Translations under genes and position numbers: made by a program | The notes under the pieces: generated by a model | What the model saw: the letters and a program-made list of their open reading frames with translations, nothing else | What the model was told of the DNA's origin: nothing | Database searches by the model: none | Shown: in pieces, positions 50,170 through 59,472 of the stretch | How the letters are laid out: each line of letters begins with the position of its first letter | Numbering within the stretch: position 1 is the stretch's first letter | Source of the DNA: CBDCFV01 sp963664625 | GTDB lineage: Bacteria > Chloroflexota > Dehalococcoidia > Lucifugimonadales > UBA3495 | DNA: 64,000 nt | Direction of reading: 5' to 3' | NCBI GenBank assembly: GCA_963664625.1 | Contig: OY761541.1 | Span: 124,001 to 188,000 of the forward strand

Positions 50170-52021
50170 CGTAAGACTCAATGACTTCAAGAAACGGTCC
50201 CCCAAGGTCCTTCAGCTTAGCTTCACCGACTCCGGAGATTTGAGTGAACTCCGTCGGTGTTCGAGGAGCCTTCCGCGCCATATCCTGTAACGATCGGTTG
50301 TTGAAGATTACATAAGCAGGCACGCCTCGCTCGTCCGCAATTCGCTTGCGCAGAGACGACAACTCCCGGAACAGTCCTTCATCGTATGGCGCAGAGCCGT
50401 TCGTATCGGAAGGACGGTTGCGGCCTTGGCGAGCCGAACGTCCTCGAGGCGAAGACTCCGGCCCCAAATAGGCGGAGTCACGGTCCGGTGTCACTGGACG
50501 GGTCAGGGTCAACGAGTCACGCGCTTTCAGAAATGCCCGTCCTTGCGGAGTGACTTGCAGGGTTGGGTACTGACCGCCGGAGCTGGACAGAAGACCTTCG
50601 TCCAACAACGCATCCGTCAATTGACGTAATTCGTCCATAGAGTGCCTCTCGGCGACGCCGAACACGGACAATTTGTCGTGTCCAAGTTCCTGCACTCTCT
50701 TTGTGCTTGCCCCCAGCAATACCCTCATGACGTGCCCGGAGCCAAAGCGTTCCCCGGTACGAATCACCGCCGACAACATTTTCTGGGCGACTTCAGTAGC
50801 GTCATACTCCTCCCGCGGAGACAGGCACACGTCGCAGTTGCCGCAGTTGGATTCGGGCCACTCTTCACCCAAGTACTCCAGCACGTACTTGCGGCGGCAG
50901 GTGGTCAGACGGCAAAAGGCCACCATTTGGTCCAGCCGGCGGCGTGAACGTTCCCGTTCTTCGGGGTCCTCCACCTGGTCCAGAAAATACTCCTGCTTGG
51001 CCTTGTCGGCATAGGAGTAAAAGAGGACGCACTCGCTGGGCATCCCGTCCCTTCCGGCCCTTCCCGTTTCCTGGTAGTAACCTTCCAGGTTCTTGGGCAG
51101 GTCGTAGTGGACCACCAAGCGGATGTCGGGCTTGTCTATGCCCATACCGAAGGCGATGGTAGCTGCCACTATGGGGGTCTCATCGCGGATAAACCGGTCC
51201 TGTATGGCTCGCCGCACGTCCGGTTCCAGCCCGGCATGGTATGCCTCTGCTTTGAAGCCGCACCGGGACAGACTGTGGGCCAATTCCTCGGTCGTCTTAC
51301 GGGCCACGCAGTAGATAATGGCGGACTGGCCCCGGTGTTTTTCCAGCAGCGCCAGCAGAGGGTCGATCGAGCGTTCCTTGGGCTGAACGGAGTAGGACAG
51401 GTTGGGGCGGTTGAAGCTGGAAATAAACACGCTGGGCTGTCTAAGCCCCAACTGGGAAAGAATGTCCTCCCGCACCGGCTTGGTGGCGGTGGCGGTGAGG
51501 GCGATGGCAGGAGCGTTGGGGCAGACCTCGCGCAAAGTCTTCAATTCCCGATAGGCTGGGCGGAAATCGTGGCCCCAGTGAGATACGCAGTGGGCCTCGT
51601 CGATGGCAATGAGCTTGACATTCAACTGGGCCAGGAAGTCCCGAAAATCCGGGAGCATCGCCCTCTCCGGGGCCACGTACAGGATGCGGAACCGGTCCTG
51701 CCTGGCCATCTCCTCTACCCTCGCAATCTGCGATTGGGTAAGCGAACTGTTGATGAAGCCGGCGGGGATGCCGTTGGCTCGCAGGCCGTCTACCTGGTCC
51801 TTCATCAACGCGATGAGCGGCGACACCACAAGGGTCACCCCGCCCAAAGCCAGAGCGGGCAACTGATAGCACAGCGACTTGCCGCCGCCCGTTGGCATCA
51901 GGACAAAAGCATCGTGGCCACCCATCACCGAGGATATAATCTCTTCCTGGTGCGGCAGAAAAGCATCATAGCCAAAGTGAGTTTTCAGCAAGTCCAGCAT
52001 TTGCATAACATATCCCATCAC
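50063..52021 (-). CDS. recQ: ATP-dependent DNA helicase RecQ
   Basis: A 652-residue superfamily 2 helicase. Motif 0 is HFGYDAFLPHQEEII, Walker A is MPTGGGKSLCYQLP, DEAH box is IDEAHCVSHWGHDFRPAYREL, and motif VI is YYQETGRAGRDGMPSECVLFYS. The zinc-binding cysteines CRLTTCRRKYVLEYLGE and NCGNCDVC, the winged helix and an HRDC domain (LRKRIADERGVPAYVIFNNRSL) follow. Full-length type with a variable tail after the HRDC; that tail overlaps the VOC gene. Start region uncertain: GTG 52021, ATG 52018 or an ATG a few codons in. It repairs stalled or broken replication forks. Confidence 0.94.
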   Translation of the reverse strand: MMGYVMQMLDLLKTHFGYDAFLPHQEEIISSVMGGHDAFVLMPTGGGKSLCYQLPALALGGVTLVVSPLIALMKDQVDGLRANGIPAGFINSSLTQSQIARVEEMARQDRFRILYVAPERAMLPDFRDFLAQLNVKLIAIDEAHCVSHWGHDFRPAYRELKTLREVCPNAPAIALTATATKPVREDILSQLGLRQPSVFISSFNRPNLSYSVQPKERSIDPLLALLEKHRGQSAIIYCVARKTTEELAHSLSRCGFKAEAYHAGLEPDVRRAIQDRFIRDETPIVAATIAFGMGIDKPDIRLVVHYDLPKNLEGYYQETGRAGRDGMPSECVLFYSYADKAKQEYFLDQVEDPEERERSRRRLDQMVAFCRLTTCRRKYVLEYLGEEWPESNCGNCDVCLSPREEYDATEVAQKMLSAVIRTGERFGSGHVMRVLLGASTKRVQELGHDKLSVFGVAERHSMDELRQLTDALLDEGLLSSSGGQYPTLQVTPQGRAFLKARDSLTLTRPVTPDRDSAYLGPESSPRGRSARQGRNRPSDTNGSAPYDEGLFRELSSLRKRIADERGVPAYVIFNNRSLQDMARKAPRTPTEFTQISGVGEAKLKDLGGPFLEVIESYVKTHPKDHRSRNSTGALQGPGRNTGGHHSLGRQFP

Positions 52022-52096
52022 GGTCGTAAAATAAACCGGCTGCTGTCAGAAGTCTAACGGATGCAGCATGGGATACGGAGAAGAGAGGAAGGGAAT

Positions 52097-52651
52097 ATGG
52101 CGCGAATTGACCCGCCGACAAGAGACCTGATCAAGGAAGAGCTACGGGATATATTCGATGAGGTGTCCGCTCCGCCAAGCGGCGTAGGCACAGGCCCTAT
52201 GTCGGTGCTGAAGCATAGCCCTGAAATGTCGAGAAGGGCCACGCCGTTGTTCAACTACGTGCGCAACGAATCGTCGCTGCCGCCAAGGATACGGGAACTG
52301 GCGATGATAGTCACCGCACGCGCAACCGACTGCCAGTACATCTGGAACGTCCACGCACCCGCCGCACGGCGGTCGGGACTGAGCGACGACTTGGTGGACG
52401 CCCTGAAGCACAAGCGACCATTGCCGCCAATGCCGCGGGACGAACAAGCCGTGGTGAAATTGGGACTGGAGTTCTTCGGCACCCACCGAGTCAGCCAGGA
52501 AAATTTTCAACTGGCTTGGGAACAGTTCGGCACCCAAGGGCTGGTGGAACTGACCACACTGATGGGGTTCTATGCAATGCTGGCCTTCAACGCCAACACG
52601 GTGGAGCTGGACCCTCCGGCGGAACCGGCAGAGCCGTTGATGCCTATATAG
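52097..52651 (+). CDS. Carboxymuconolactone decarboxylase-like protein
   Basis: A 184-residue CMD/AhpD-fold protein: LPPRIRELAMIVTARATDCQYIWNVHAPAARRSGLSDDLVDAL, in pieces, is the core. Only one Cys remains of the CxxC pair (CQYIW-NVH), as in the non-peroxidase branch. It may act on a cyclic acid or lactone, but many members have unknown roles. ATG 52097 after GAGAGGAAGGGA. Divergent from recQ and convergent with the aminotransferase. Confidence 0.87.
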   Translation: MARIDPPTRDLIKEELRDIFDEVSAPPSGVGTGPMSVLKHSPEMSRRATPLFNYVRNESSLPPRIRELAMIVTARATDCQYIWNVHAPAARRSGLSDDLVDALKHKRPLPPMPRDEQAVVKLGLEFFGTHRVSQENFQLAWEQFGTQGLVELTTLMGFYAMLAFNANTVELDPPAEPAEPLMPI

Positions 52652-52675
52652 TCCGGCGTCGTTTAGAAAGTCCCC

Positions 52676-53857
52676 TCAGTCGTAAGAGACTTCGGCGCGG
52701 GCGAAGGCGGCTTCTATGCCTTCGGCCATCGCCTCCACGTCGCCGCAGACAGCGTAACGAACATAGCCCGGGAAATGGACGCCGACCAAGCCCGTCTCTT
52801 CAATCATCATGAAGTTGAAATGTTCGGCGCTCTCCACTCGTCGTCCAAAGGCTTGGTCCGGCACCATCCAAAGGGTGAAGAAACCCGCCGCCGGTTGAAT
52901 GGCTAGGCGCATTCCCTGGCCGGTCAGCAGGCGGATGAGCAGGTTGAGCCGCGACCGGTACATCTCCCGGTACAGGTCGATGCCCTCTCGGTCCTCCTCG
53001 AAGGCGGCGACAACCCCGGCGGCCATGGGCGCAACAAACCCGGTGTCGGTCTTGCCCTTCACCTCCTTCAGGTCGCCAATGAAGTCCGGCGACCCGACTA
53101 TTGCTCCCACGTGCCAGCCGGTGCCGTTGCCTATGAGCTTGGCCGCCGTGAAGGCCTCGGCCCAGGACAGATCAGGGTAGTCGGGGGCAACCTGGGCCAA
53201 GCACACGCTGTCCGGTCCGTGACTGAGAATGATGTAGGCGGCATCGTTGAACAGCCGGATGCTATGGTCGGAACAGTATTGGCATACCTTCCTAAGCCAC
53301 TGTTCGGAGGCCACTTGCCCCGACGGGTTGTGGGGATAGTTCATCATCACCAGCCCAGTACCTTGCGCGATGGCATCGGGTGAGAAACGGAACTCATTCT
53401 CCGGAGTCATCGACAGGGCATAGTGGTCAACGAGGGGATGATAACCGCACCAGTCCGCCGGGATTGGGTACCCGGGGCTGGTAGTGGTGGCCACAGTTAC
53501 CCGTTGGTGGGCGCATCCGCAGGCCAAAGGAACGAGGCCCAGCATGGGCTTGACGCCGGGAATTGGCAGGTAGTCCACCTCCAAGTCAGAGAAAGCCCGG
53601 TCCACGTGCACCTGAATAAAGCGTTCCGAGAAACCGGGCACACCCGGGCTCGCGTTATACTGGTAGGCGTGCATCGCCTCCTCACCTCTCATCACGGCGT
53701 TGGCCGCCGCCTTCCGTGCGCTAAGCAGGGCAGCGCCCTTTGGTTCGCCGATGGAGAGGTCGAGCAAAGTCATGCCCGACGCTTCCGCCGAGGCCCGTTT
53801 GGCTCGGATAGTCTGCAACACGTTTTCGCCGCCTTGGGGCAGCCGTGAGCCTCTCAT
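52676..53857 (-). CDS. Class I/II aminotransferase, divergent
   Basis: A 393-residue PLP-dependent fold type I protein: LLDLSIGEPKGAALLS, NASPGVPGFSERF, YLPIPGVKPMLG, TTTSPGYPIPADW, VMMNYPHNPSGQVAS and LFNDAAYIIL. The PLP lysine is in AFTAAKLIGNGTGWHVG, where the usual phosphate-binding Arg of GxR/WR is His, and VRYAVCGD is the C-terminal substrate-binding Arg region. It resembles LL-diaminopimelate-type aminotransferases, with altered active-site details. ATG 53857 after GGAGGG. Confidence 0.87.
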   Translation of the reverse strand: MRGSRLPQGGENVLQTIRAKRASAEASGMTLLDLSIGEPKGAALLSARKAAANAVMRGEEAMHAYQYNASPGVPGFSERFIQVHVDRAFSDLEVDYLPIPGVKPMLGLVPLACGCAHQRVTVATTTSPGYPIPADWCGYHPLVDHYALSMTPENEFRFSPDAIAQGTGLVMMNYPHNPSGQVASEQWLRKVCQYCSDHSIRLFNDAAYIILSHGPDSVCLAQVAPDYPDLSWAEAFTAAKLIGNGTGWHVGAIVGSPDFIGDLKEVKGKTDTGFVAPMAAGVVAAFEEDREGIDLYREMYRSRLNLLIRLLTGQGMRLAIQPAAGFFTLWMVPDQAFGRRVESAEHFNFMMIEETGLVGVHFPGYVRYAVCGDVEAMAEGIEAAFARAEVSYD

Positions 53858-53881
53858 ATCGTCCCTCCCTGCCAGGCCTTC

Positions 53882-56167
53882 CTAGCCCGCCCCCACGCCG
53901 TCCATCAGGATGACCTGCTGCCGGAGCAGGTGGTCGAACCTGTCTCCCAGACCCGCCTCCGCGAGAATTTCCTTGGCGTCCTTGCCCGGCTTTGGCGCAG
54001 CCCAACCGGGAACCAGCGGCGTCCGCGAAAGTCGGGGAGCAGGGCCGCAAGTCGTGACCAATCCCATATCGTCGTGTTCTCGTGTCAGGCTGAGTTGGTG
54101 GTCTACCACCCACGGGTCACGCATCAGTTCGCCTACATCGGAAATTACCCGATGAGCGCCGATGTCCGCGGCGGTCAGGCGATGCACCCAGGTAGTCAGG
54201 TCTTGAGACAGGAAACGCTGCTCCAATGACTGGGCCAAGGCTATGCTCTTCAGGGACGCGACGCCTGACAGGCCCTCAACGGCGTCCAATCGGCCCAGAT
54301 CGGCTTCGTCTGCGCCTATGAAGAACCAGCCGTCGGCGGCCTTGTAGGCGCGGTGCAAAGGGCCGTCTCCCACCGCATCCTGGCCGCTGGTTTCGTCCCA
54401 CGTCTTGCCATCGTAGAGGTTGTTGTACACCGATTGGAGGGTCATGGCAGTGTAGGCCAGGGCAGCGTCCACATGCTGACCCTGCCCGGTACGCTGGCGG
54501 TGCAGCAGGGCCAGGGCAACTGCATAGGCCCCCATGTAGCCGGTGCCATAGTCATTCACTGTGTTGGGTTGGATAACCGGCGGCCCGTCACCGCCGAAAC
54601 GCCGGTCCATGCCGGTAGCAGCTTGGGCGAACTGCTCGTGGCCAGGCCGCGCCGCCCACGGCCCGATGTGACCGAAGGCGTTGAGGGAGGCATACACAAT
54701 GTCAGGCTTGCGCGCCCGGACTGACTCGTAGTCTAGCCCAAGTTTCTCCAGCTTACCGGCACGGTAGTTTTGCGCCACCACGTCAGCGTCCTCCAGCAAC
54801 CGCCAGAAGACATCCCGTCCTTCCTCAGACTTGAGGTCCAGCAGGATGCTGCGCTTCCCGCGGTTTACGTCGTTGTGGCGCGCCACCGTCCTTCCCCTGA
54901 TCGGATTGTCGATCTTGATGACGTCCGCCCCGAACTCGGCCATCGTCCGGCCCAGGGTGGGGCCGGCCAGGATGATGCACAGGTCCAGCACCTTCACGCC
55001 GTCCAAGGCGGAACGCAAGGCGGTCTCAGACGATGTGACAGCCCGCTTGGGACTGGATGCCTTGAGCTCAGTCAGAATTTCCTCCCGGTGCTGGTCCGGC
55101 GTGGGAGCGGGCACTCGCACCGACCCGGGGGTTTCAGACATTCGAGCGGCGATACCGGGTTGGAGCATCTTGCCATATATCGGATCTTCGACCTCTAAGA
55201 CCATCTTCGACTCGATGGCATGAGGGTGGTCAAACCATTCGACCGCGGTGCGCGACATGGTGCATTCACTGCCCGCTTCGGCAACCAAGTCTTCCCATTC
55301 CTGCGCGGTACGGGTCTTGAACAACTCCCTGCAACGCCGCTCCGCCTCTGCGGCAAGCACCGGGTCTTCCAGCAGCTTGTAGAAGTCGGTCAAGCCTTCG
55401 TCGGTCCAGGAGCCAACCCCGGCCGCCTCGCAAAATTCGCGGAAGTTCTGGTTCCCGGAGCCGCTGAACCTGACCCAGCGTCCATCCTTGCACTGGTAAT
55501 GGCCGCTCAAGAGGCCTGTGATGGAGGGAGGTTCCTTGGATGGGTCGTGCACCTTCATCCCGCGGGCCCCAATGGACGGGAACATCGCGTCGAACAAGGG
55601 CACCTCGATATGCTGGCCCAACCCGTCCCGTTCCCTCGCGTTGAGCGCCATGGTCACGGCAACGACGGCTTGGAAAGCCGCATAGCTGGAGGCGATGGGA
55701 ACAGCAGTATAGACCGGTTGGGTGGGGTCAGGACCTGCGCCCCTCGGAACATAAGTTGCCGACGCCGCGCCGACGACACCTTCGAAGGCCCTGACATTTG
55801 CCCGAGGGTCGTCAGCGGCGAAGCCGGGCATGGAGCAGTAGACCAACTGAGGATGGGCTTGGCACATCTCTTGGGGGCCCAACCCCAAGCGCCCCATTAT
55901 GCCGGGCCTGAAGTTCTCCAACACGACATCGGCCTGGGCAATGAGGCGCCGGGCCACGTTGAGGTCGGCCGGATCTTTCAAATCCAAGTGGATGCTTCGT
56001 TTTCCCCGGTTCCAAGTGGCGTTGGCCGGCGTCTTGAAGCGAGGTCCACCTGGAGGGTCCACCTTGATAACGTCCGCCCCTTGGTCTGCCAGGAGCATAC
56101 CGGCCAAGGGCCCGGCCACATACTGCCCGAAATCAATAACCCGAATCCCGTCTAACGCTCCAGCCAT
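53882..56167 (-). CDS. Tandem-fused CaiB/BaiF CoA-transferase
   Basis: A 761-residue protein of two class III CoA-transferase units. Unit 1 (about 1-385) starts LDGIRVIDFGQYVAGPLAGMLLADQGADVIKV in blocks; unit 2 (about 400-761) starts LDGVKVLDLCIILAGPTLGRTMAEFGADVIKID. The catalytic Asp is visible in unit 2 (VNDYGTGYMGAYA), whereas the same place in unit 1 (PIASSYAAFQA) reads Ser. Unit 1 may therefore be structural. It moves CoA between organic acids. The ATG at 56167 follows AAGGAG. Confidence 0.9.
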   Translation of the reverse strand: MAGALDGIRVIDFGQYVAGPLAGMLLADQGADVIKVDPPGGPRFKTPANATWNRGKRSIHLDLKDPADLNVARRLIAQADVVLENFRPGIMGRLGLGPQEMCQAHPQLVYCSMPGFAADDPRANVRAFEGVVGAASATYVPRGAGPDPTQPVYTAVPIASSYAAFQAVVAVTMALNARERDGLGQHIEVPLFDAMFPSIGARGMKVHDPSKEPPSITGLLSGHYQCKDGRWVRFSGSGNQNFREFCEAAGVGSWTDEGLTDFYKLLEDPVLAAEAERRCRELFKTRTAQEWEDLVAEAGSECTMSRTAVEWFDHPHAIESKMVLEVEDPIYGKMLQPGIAARMSETPGSVRVPAPTPDQHREEILTELKASSPKRAVTSSETALRSALDGVKVLDLCIILAGPTLGRTMAEFGADVIKIDNPIRGRTVARHNDVNRGKRSILLDLKSEEGRDVFWRLLEDADVVAQNYRAGKLEKLGLDYESVRARKPDIVYASLNAFGHIGPWAARPGHEQFAQAATGMDRRFGGDGPPVIQPNTVNDYGTGYMGAYAVALALLHRQRTGQGQHVDAALAYTAMTLQSVYNNLYDGKTWDETSGQDAVGDGPLHRAYKAADGWFFIGADEADLGRLDAVEGLSGVASLKSIALAQSLEQRFLSQDLTTWVHRLTAADIGAHRVISDVGELMRDPWVVDHQLSLTREHDDMGLVTTCGPAPRLSRTPLVPGWAAPKPGKDAKEILAEAGLGDRFDHLLRQQVILMDGVGAG

Positions 56168-56258
56168 TGGTAGACTCCTTTTCTCCTTAATACTAAAGCC
56201 GCCCTCCAAAGCGACGTTTGCCTGCGTAATAGCCGTGTTCCATCCATGTTGGGAATGT

Positions 56259-56513
56259 CTAGAAGACATCTCCTCGGGGTCCGACGGTGATCACGTTTAC
56301 AATCCGCGCACGCCGGTCCACTGAAAAGATCACTCGAAGACCCCCTACTCGATAGCGGTATAAACCTTGCTTTCCCCGAATAGGTCTGACATCACCCAAG
56401 CCGAAAGGGTCCTGGCGTAGATTCTCGAAACATTCGTTGAGTCGTCGAGCAGTGTCGGCATCAACCCTCTGGTAATAGCGATTCGCTCTCCGGTTAAGGC
56501 GGACTTCATACAT
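56259..56513 (-). CDS. RelE/ParE family toxin
   Basis: An 84-residue RelE/ParE-type protein: YEVRLNRRANRYYQRVDADTARRLNECFENLRQDPF in two helices, IRGKQGLYRYRVGGLRVIFSVD, the typical GLYRxRVGxxRVIF core, and IVNVITVGPRGDVF. It is predicted to cut mRNA at the ribosome or to poison gyrase. It overlaps the antitoxin gene by eight bases. Small, complete and intact. Confidence 0.88.
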   Translation of the reverse strand: MYEVRLNRRANRYYQRVDADTARRLNECFENLRQDPFGLGDVRPIRGKQGLYRYRVGGLRVIFSVDRRARIVNVITVGPRGDVF

Positions 56514-56712
56514 CCTTGCGTCTTACGCTTTCCCACCGGACCCATTCACCTTTCCTAAACTCCTCCTCTCCCTCAAGGACTTCTTCCCATTCTTCGTCCG
56601 TGAGTTCATCCGGCTCCATCGCAAGAACTTGCAGAAAGTCCCTGACCTCGGTCAACTTATCATCAACCAACGCTTCAACCAGTTGGTGGACTTCATCTCG
56701 TATGGCAGTCAT
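56506..56712 (-). CDS. Antitoxin of the RelE/ParE pair
   Basis: A 68-residue acidic protein with an N-terminal helix (VHQLVEALVDDKLTEVRDFLQVLAM) and an acidic tail (DELTDEEWEEVLEGEEEF). No DNA-binding motif is obvious at this length. The position ahead of and overlapping the toxin gene identifies the role. Confidence 0.8.
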   Translation of the reverse strand: MTAIRDEVHQLVEALVDDKLTEVRDFLQVLAMEPDELTDEEWEEVLEGEEEFRKGEWVRWESVRRKDV

Positions 56713-56841
56713 AGTTTGCTCCAGATAAGAGGGACAGGCCAGAATGAAATACCTAGCCTATTGCGCAGGGAGACTCGCGCCTCTTTCGACTTCCCGGATA
56801 GGTTTTTGCCAAGGTGAAGGGACTTGTACAATCGTCCCTCC

Positions 56842-57951
56842 TTAAACGCAAGCGTCCCTGACGGCTTGGGAGACGGCGGCCAAGCGAGCGTTGTTGATCT
56901 CGGAGCCTTGGAAGCCGTTGGTGATGTAGCCCACCGCCAGTCCGGAGTCAAAATCAGCCCAGCCGATTGACGTGCCTGCTCCGCCGTGACCGAATGTATT
57001 CAACGGATTGTTTGTGGCGACGCCCATGCGCTCGTCTGCCAGCGCAAGCCCCATCGACCGCTGGGCATACTGGCCCAGGGACTGATCTTCGCCCTCAACT
57101 TGCAGGGTAACGGCCTCGTCCACCGTCTCCGGGCGCAACGCTTGGGACCCGTCAAGGGTGCCGTGGCGTTCCAGCATGGCATAGAACCGGGCCAGATCGC
57201 CTGCCGACGCGATGCCGTTGGCCCCAGGCGTGATGGTGTGGTGTACTTCCGGCTTGTCGAACACCAAGGCGTACCCGTTGGTGTCGGCGGCCTCGTCCAT
57301 CAGGTGGATACGCGACACGCGGTCATCCAACACGGGCGGCAAGTTTACATAAGTGTTTTCCATTTGTAGCGGGGTCGCCAGTTCCTCGGCGAGGAACTTA
57401 TCGAAGGACCGCCCGTCAATCCGCCTCACTATCTCGGCGATGACCCATCCGTAGTTGATGGGATGGTACGCCATTACCTCTCCCGGCAGGAACTTGGGCG
57501 CGGCCCTTTCCATGGCGGCGGTCACTTTGGACCAGTCGGCCCAGTCGGTCCACGGCAGGTCTGCTGGAGTGTCCGGGAACCCACCCCGGTGGCTCAGGAT
57601 ATGGCGGATGGTTACAGATTCCTTACCGTTCTGGGCAAATTCCGGCCAATGCTTGGCCACCGGATCGTCCCACTCCAACCGGCCCCGCTCCTTGAGCATG
57701 TACAAACATGCGGCAGCCAAGGGCTTGGTGGAGGAGAACAGAACGAACATGGTCCCCGCGTCGGCCGGCTTGCCTGCCTTGGCGTCGGCCATGCCGCCGT
57801 GGATGTCCAGCACCAGGTTGCCGTAGCGGTACACCGCCAACCCGGCCCCGGGATGGAGGCCGTCGGCGATTTGCTGGTGGAACAGTTCGGTGACCCGGTC
57901 CAACTTACTGGGGTCCATGGATACCGTCGCCGGGGCTGTAAGCGTAGCCAT
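56842..57951 (-). CDS. Class C beta-lactamase-like serine hydrolase
   Basis: A 369-residue esterase/penicillin-binding-like hydrolase: Ser-x-x-Lys in MFVLFSSTKPLAAA, Tyr-x-Asn in PINYGWVIAEIVRR, VTIRHILSHRGGFP, and HGGAGTSIGWADFDSGLAVGY near the C-terminus as the third motif (HGG type). No signal peptide, so it is a cytoplasmic esterase of the EstB kind rather than a periplasmic beta-lactamase. ATG 57951 follows GGAGG. Confidence 0.88.
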   Translation of the reverse strand: MATLTAPATVSMDPSKLDRVTELFHQQIADGLHPGAGLAVYRYGNLVLDIHGGMADAKAGKPADAGTMFVLFSSTKPLAAACLYMLKERGRLEWDDPVAKHWPEFAQNGKESVTIRHILSHRGGFPDTPADLPWTDWADWSKVTAAMERAAPKFLPGEVMAYHPINYGWVIAEIVRRIDGRSFDKFLAEELATPLQMENTYVNLPPVLDDRVSRIHLMDEAADTNGYALVFDKPEVHHTITPGANGIASAGDLARFYAMLERHGTLDGSQALRPETVDEAVTLQVEGEDQSLGQYAQRSMGLALADERMGVATNNPLNTFGHGGAGTSIGWADFDSGLAVGYITNGFQGSEINNARLAAVSQAVRDACV

Positions 57952-58077
57952 TGCCAACCTCCAGATTTATTTCGTCTACCCGACTAAAATGTTGCTAACG
58001 CCTTGGACAGAGGCACGAGTATTCTAGCATGGCATCTCCCTCTCGCAACGAGAGGAGCAGGTCCGGTCAAACGGTCA

Positions 58078-59322
58078 CTACATTTCCCAAAGCAGGCGCA
58101 GGGGAACGGCATACATGCTCTCGCCAAAGGGGACGGTGGCCTCGCCATCGTACAGCACCACCCCGGCGACAAAGCGCGTCCCAGCGGCATCTTTGAGCCT
58201 GCGCAACCCGCGGAAATCCGTCGACCTGACCGTCGCGCCTGCCTTGACTTCGACACCGGCTACGAGCCGACCGAATTCCATGACGATGTCGACCTCGACT
58301 TGGTCCTTGTCACGGTAGTGAAAAAATTCTACCGGACCGACATGCCAAGTGGCCTGACGGCGTAGTTCCTGGTACACAAACGTCTCGAGAAGCTGGCCCA
58401 ACAGGGAGCGGTCTGCTGTCAACGCGGCAACATCGACGCCCAGCAGGACAGAGGCTAAGCCAGTATCGCCTACGTGCAGTTTTGGCGTTTTTATCAAGCG
58501 TTTTCCCCGGTTGACATGCCAAGGGGGAAGCCGTTCCAGAAGAAAGACTCTTTCCAGAAGGGTGACATATTCCGCAATGGTGGGCCGGCTTAGCTGGAAT
58601 GGCGACGCCAGTCCACTCACGTTGAATAACTGCGCGGTTTCCGATGCCGCCAAGGCGAGAAGCCTGGGCAGAACGTCTAGCCCCCTGATGCGGGCCAAGT
58701 CACCCACGTCCCGCTGTACTTGCGAATCAATATAATTCCGGTACCAGTTGGCGCGCCTTCGTCCCGGAGGCCGACCAAGGGCAGCGGGGTAACCGCCGGA
58801 GACGACTCGTTCGGCCAATTGCGGACCCAACCGCTCCGTTTGACCGGCTATGAATTGACCGCCGAACATCTTGTCGATAAAGCCGTTATGGGACGGACAG
58901 CTCAAGTGCAACTCGCACTGGGCCAAGGGATGAAGGCGGACCGTTTCCAAGCGGCCCGCCAAAGAGTCCTGGATCGTTGGAACGGCCAATACGTTGGTCG
59001 AGCCGGTAAGTACAAACCGCCCCGGTGTACGACGTCTGTCGACCTCCATCTTCAACGCGGTAAAGAGCGATGGCACACGTTGCACCTCGTCTAATACGAC
59101 GAGTTCAGGCAGATCTGCAACAAACCCCATGGGATCTGCCTCAGCCCCTGTGCGGACAGCTACATCGTCGAAAGTAAAGTACGTATGCGATGGACAAGCC
59201 GTCCGTGCCAGTGTAGTCTTGCCACATTGGCGGGGGCCTTGAATTAGAACGACCGGCGAGTCCTCAATGGCCTCGGCGAGACGGCTTACTACAAATCTGG
59301 GAATTAGAGCGTTCGCAATCAC
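58078..59322 (-). CDS. AAA ATPase with DUF4143 domain
   Basis: A 414-residue protein: AAA_14 ATPase with Walker A LIQGPRQCGKTTLAR and Walker B LPELVVLDEVQRVP, then FVLTGSTNVL. The DUF4143 part has RDKDQVEVDIVMEFG and GVEVKAGATV, a PD-(D/E)XK-like acidic Asp...Glu-x-Lys set. The family is widespread and thought to act in defence or mobile-element control, without a settled role. GTG start at 59322, with iterated repeats just upstream. Confidence 0.88.
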   Translation of the reverse strand: MIANALIPRFVVSRLAEAIEDSPVVLIQGPRQCGKTTLARTACPSHTYFTFDDVAVRTGAEADPMGFVADLPELVVLDEVQRVPSLFTALKMEVDRRRTPGRFVLTGSTNVLAVPTIQDSLAGRLETVRLHPLAQCELHLSCPSHNGFIDKMFGGQFIAGQTERLGPQLAERVVSGGYPAALGRPPGRRRANWYRNYIDSQVQRDVGDLARIRGLDVLPRLLALAASETAQLFNVSGLASPFQLSRPTIAEYVTLLERVFLLERLPPWHVNRGKRLIKTPKLHVGDTGLASVLLGVDVAALTADRSLLGQLLETFVYQELRRQATWHVGPVEFFHYRDKDQVEVDIVMEFGRLVAGVEVKAGATVRSTDFRGLRRLKDAAGTRFVAGVVLYDGEATVPFGESMYAVPLRLLWEM

Positions 59323-59410
59323 CGTCCAATTGTAACTTTTAGTTCGTCCAATTGCAAGGTTATATGGCGTATGATTGAAAGGTTAGGCTACGTACGATTG
59401 AAAGGTTAGC
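59323..59410. promoter_or_regulatory. Iterated repeats upstream of the DUF4143 ATPase gene
   Basis: Two pairs of direct repeats: CGTCCAATTGTAA (59323-59335) and CGTCCAATTGCAA (59345-59357), 22 bp apart, and CGTATGATTGAAAGGTTAGG (59368-59387) and CGTACGATTGAAAGGTTAGC (59391-59410), 23 bp apart. Spacing of about two helical turns places each pair on the same DNA face, as for repressor operators. This suggests autoregulation. Confidence 0.5.
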
Positions 59411-59472
59411 CTCGCCCAACCGAAATGCCACACTCCTTTCTGGCCGTAGGACGGTGGCTACAAAACACGTAC

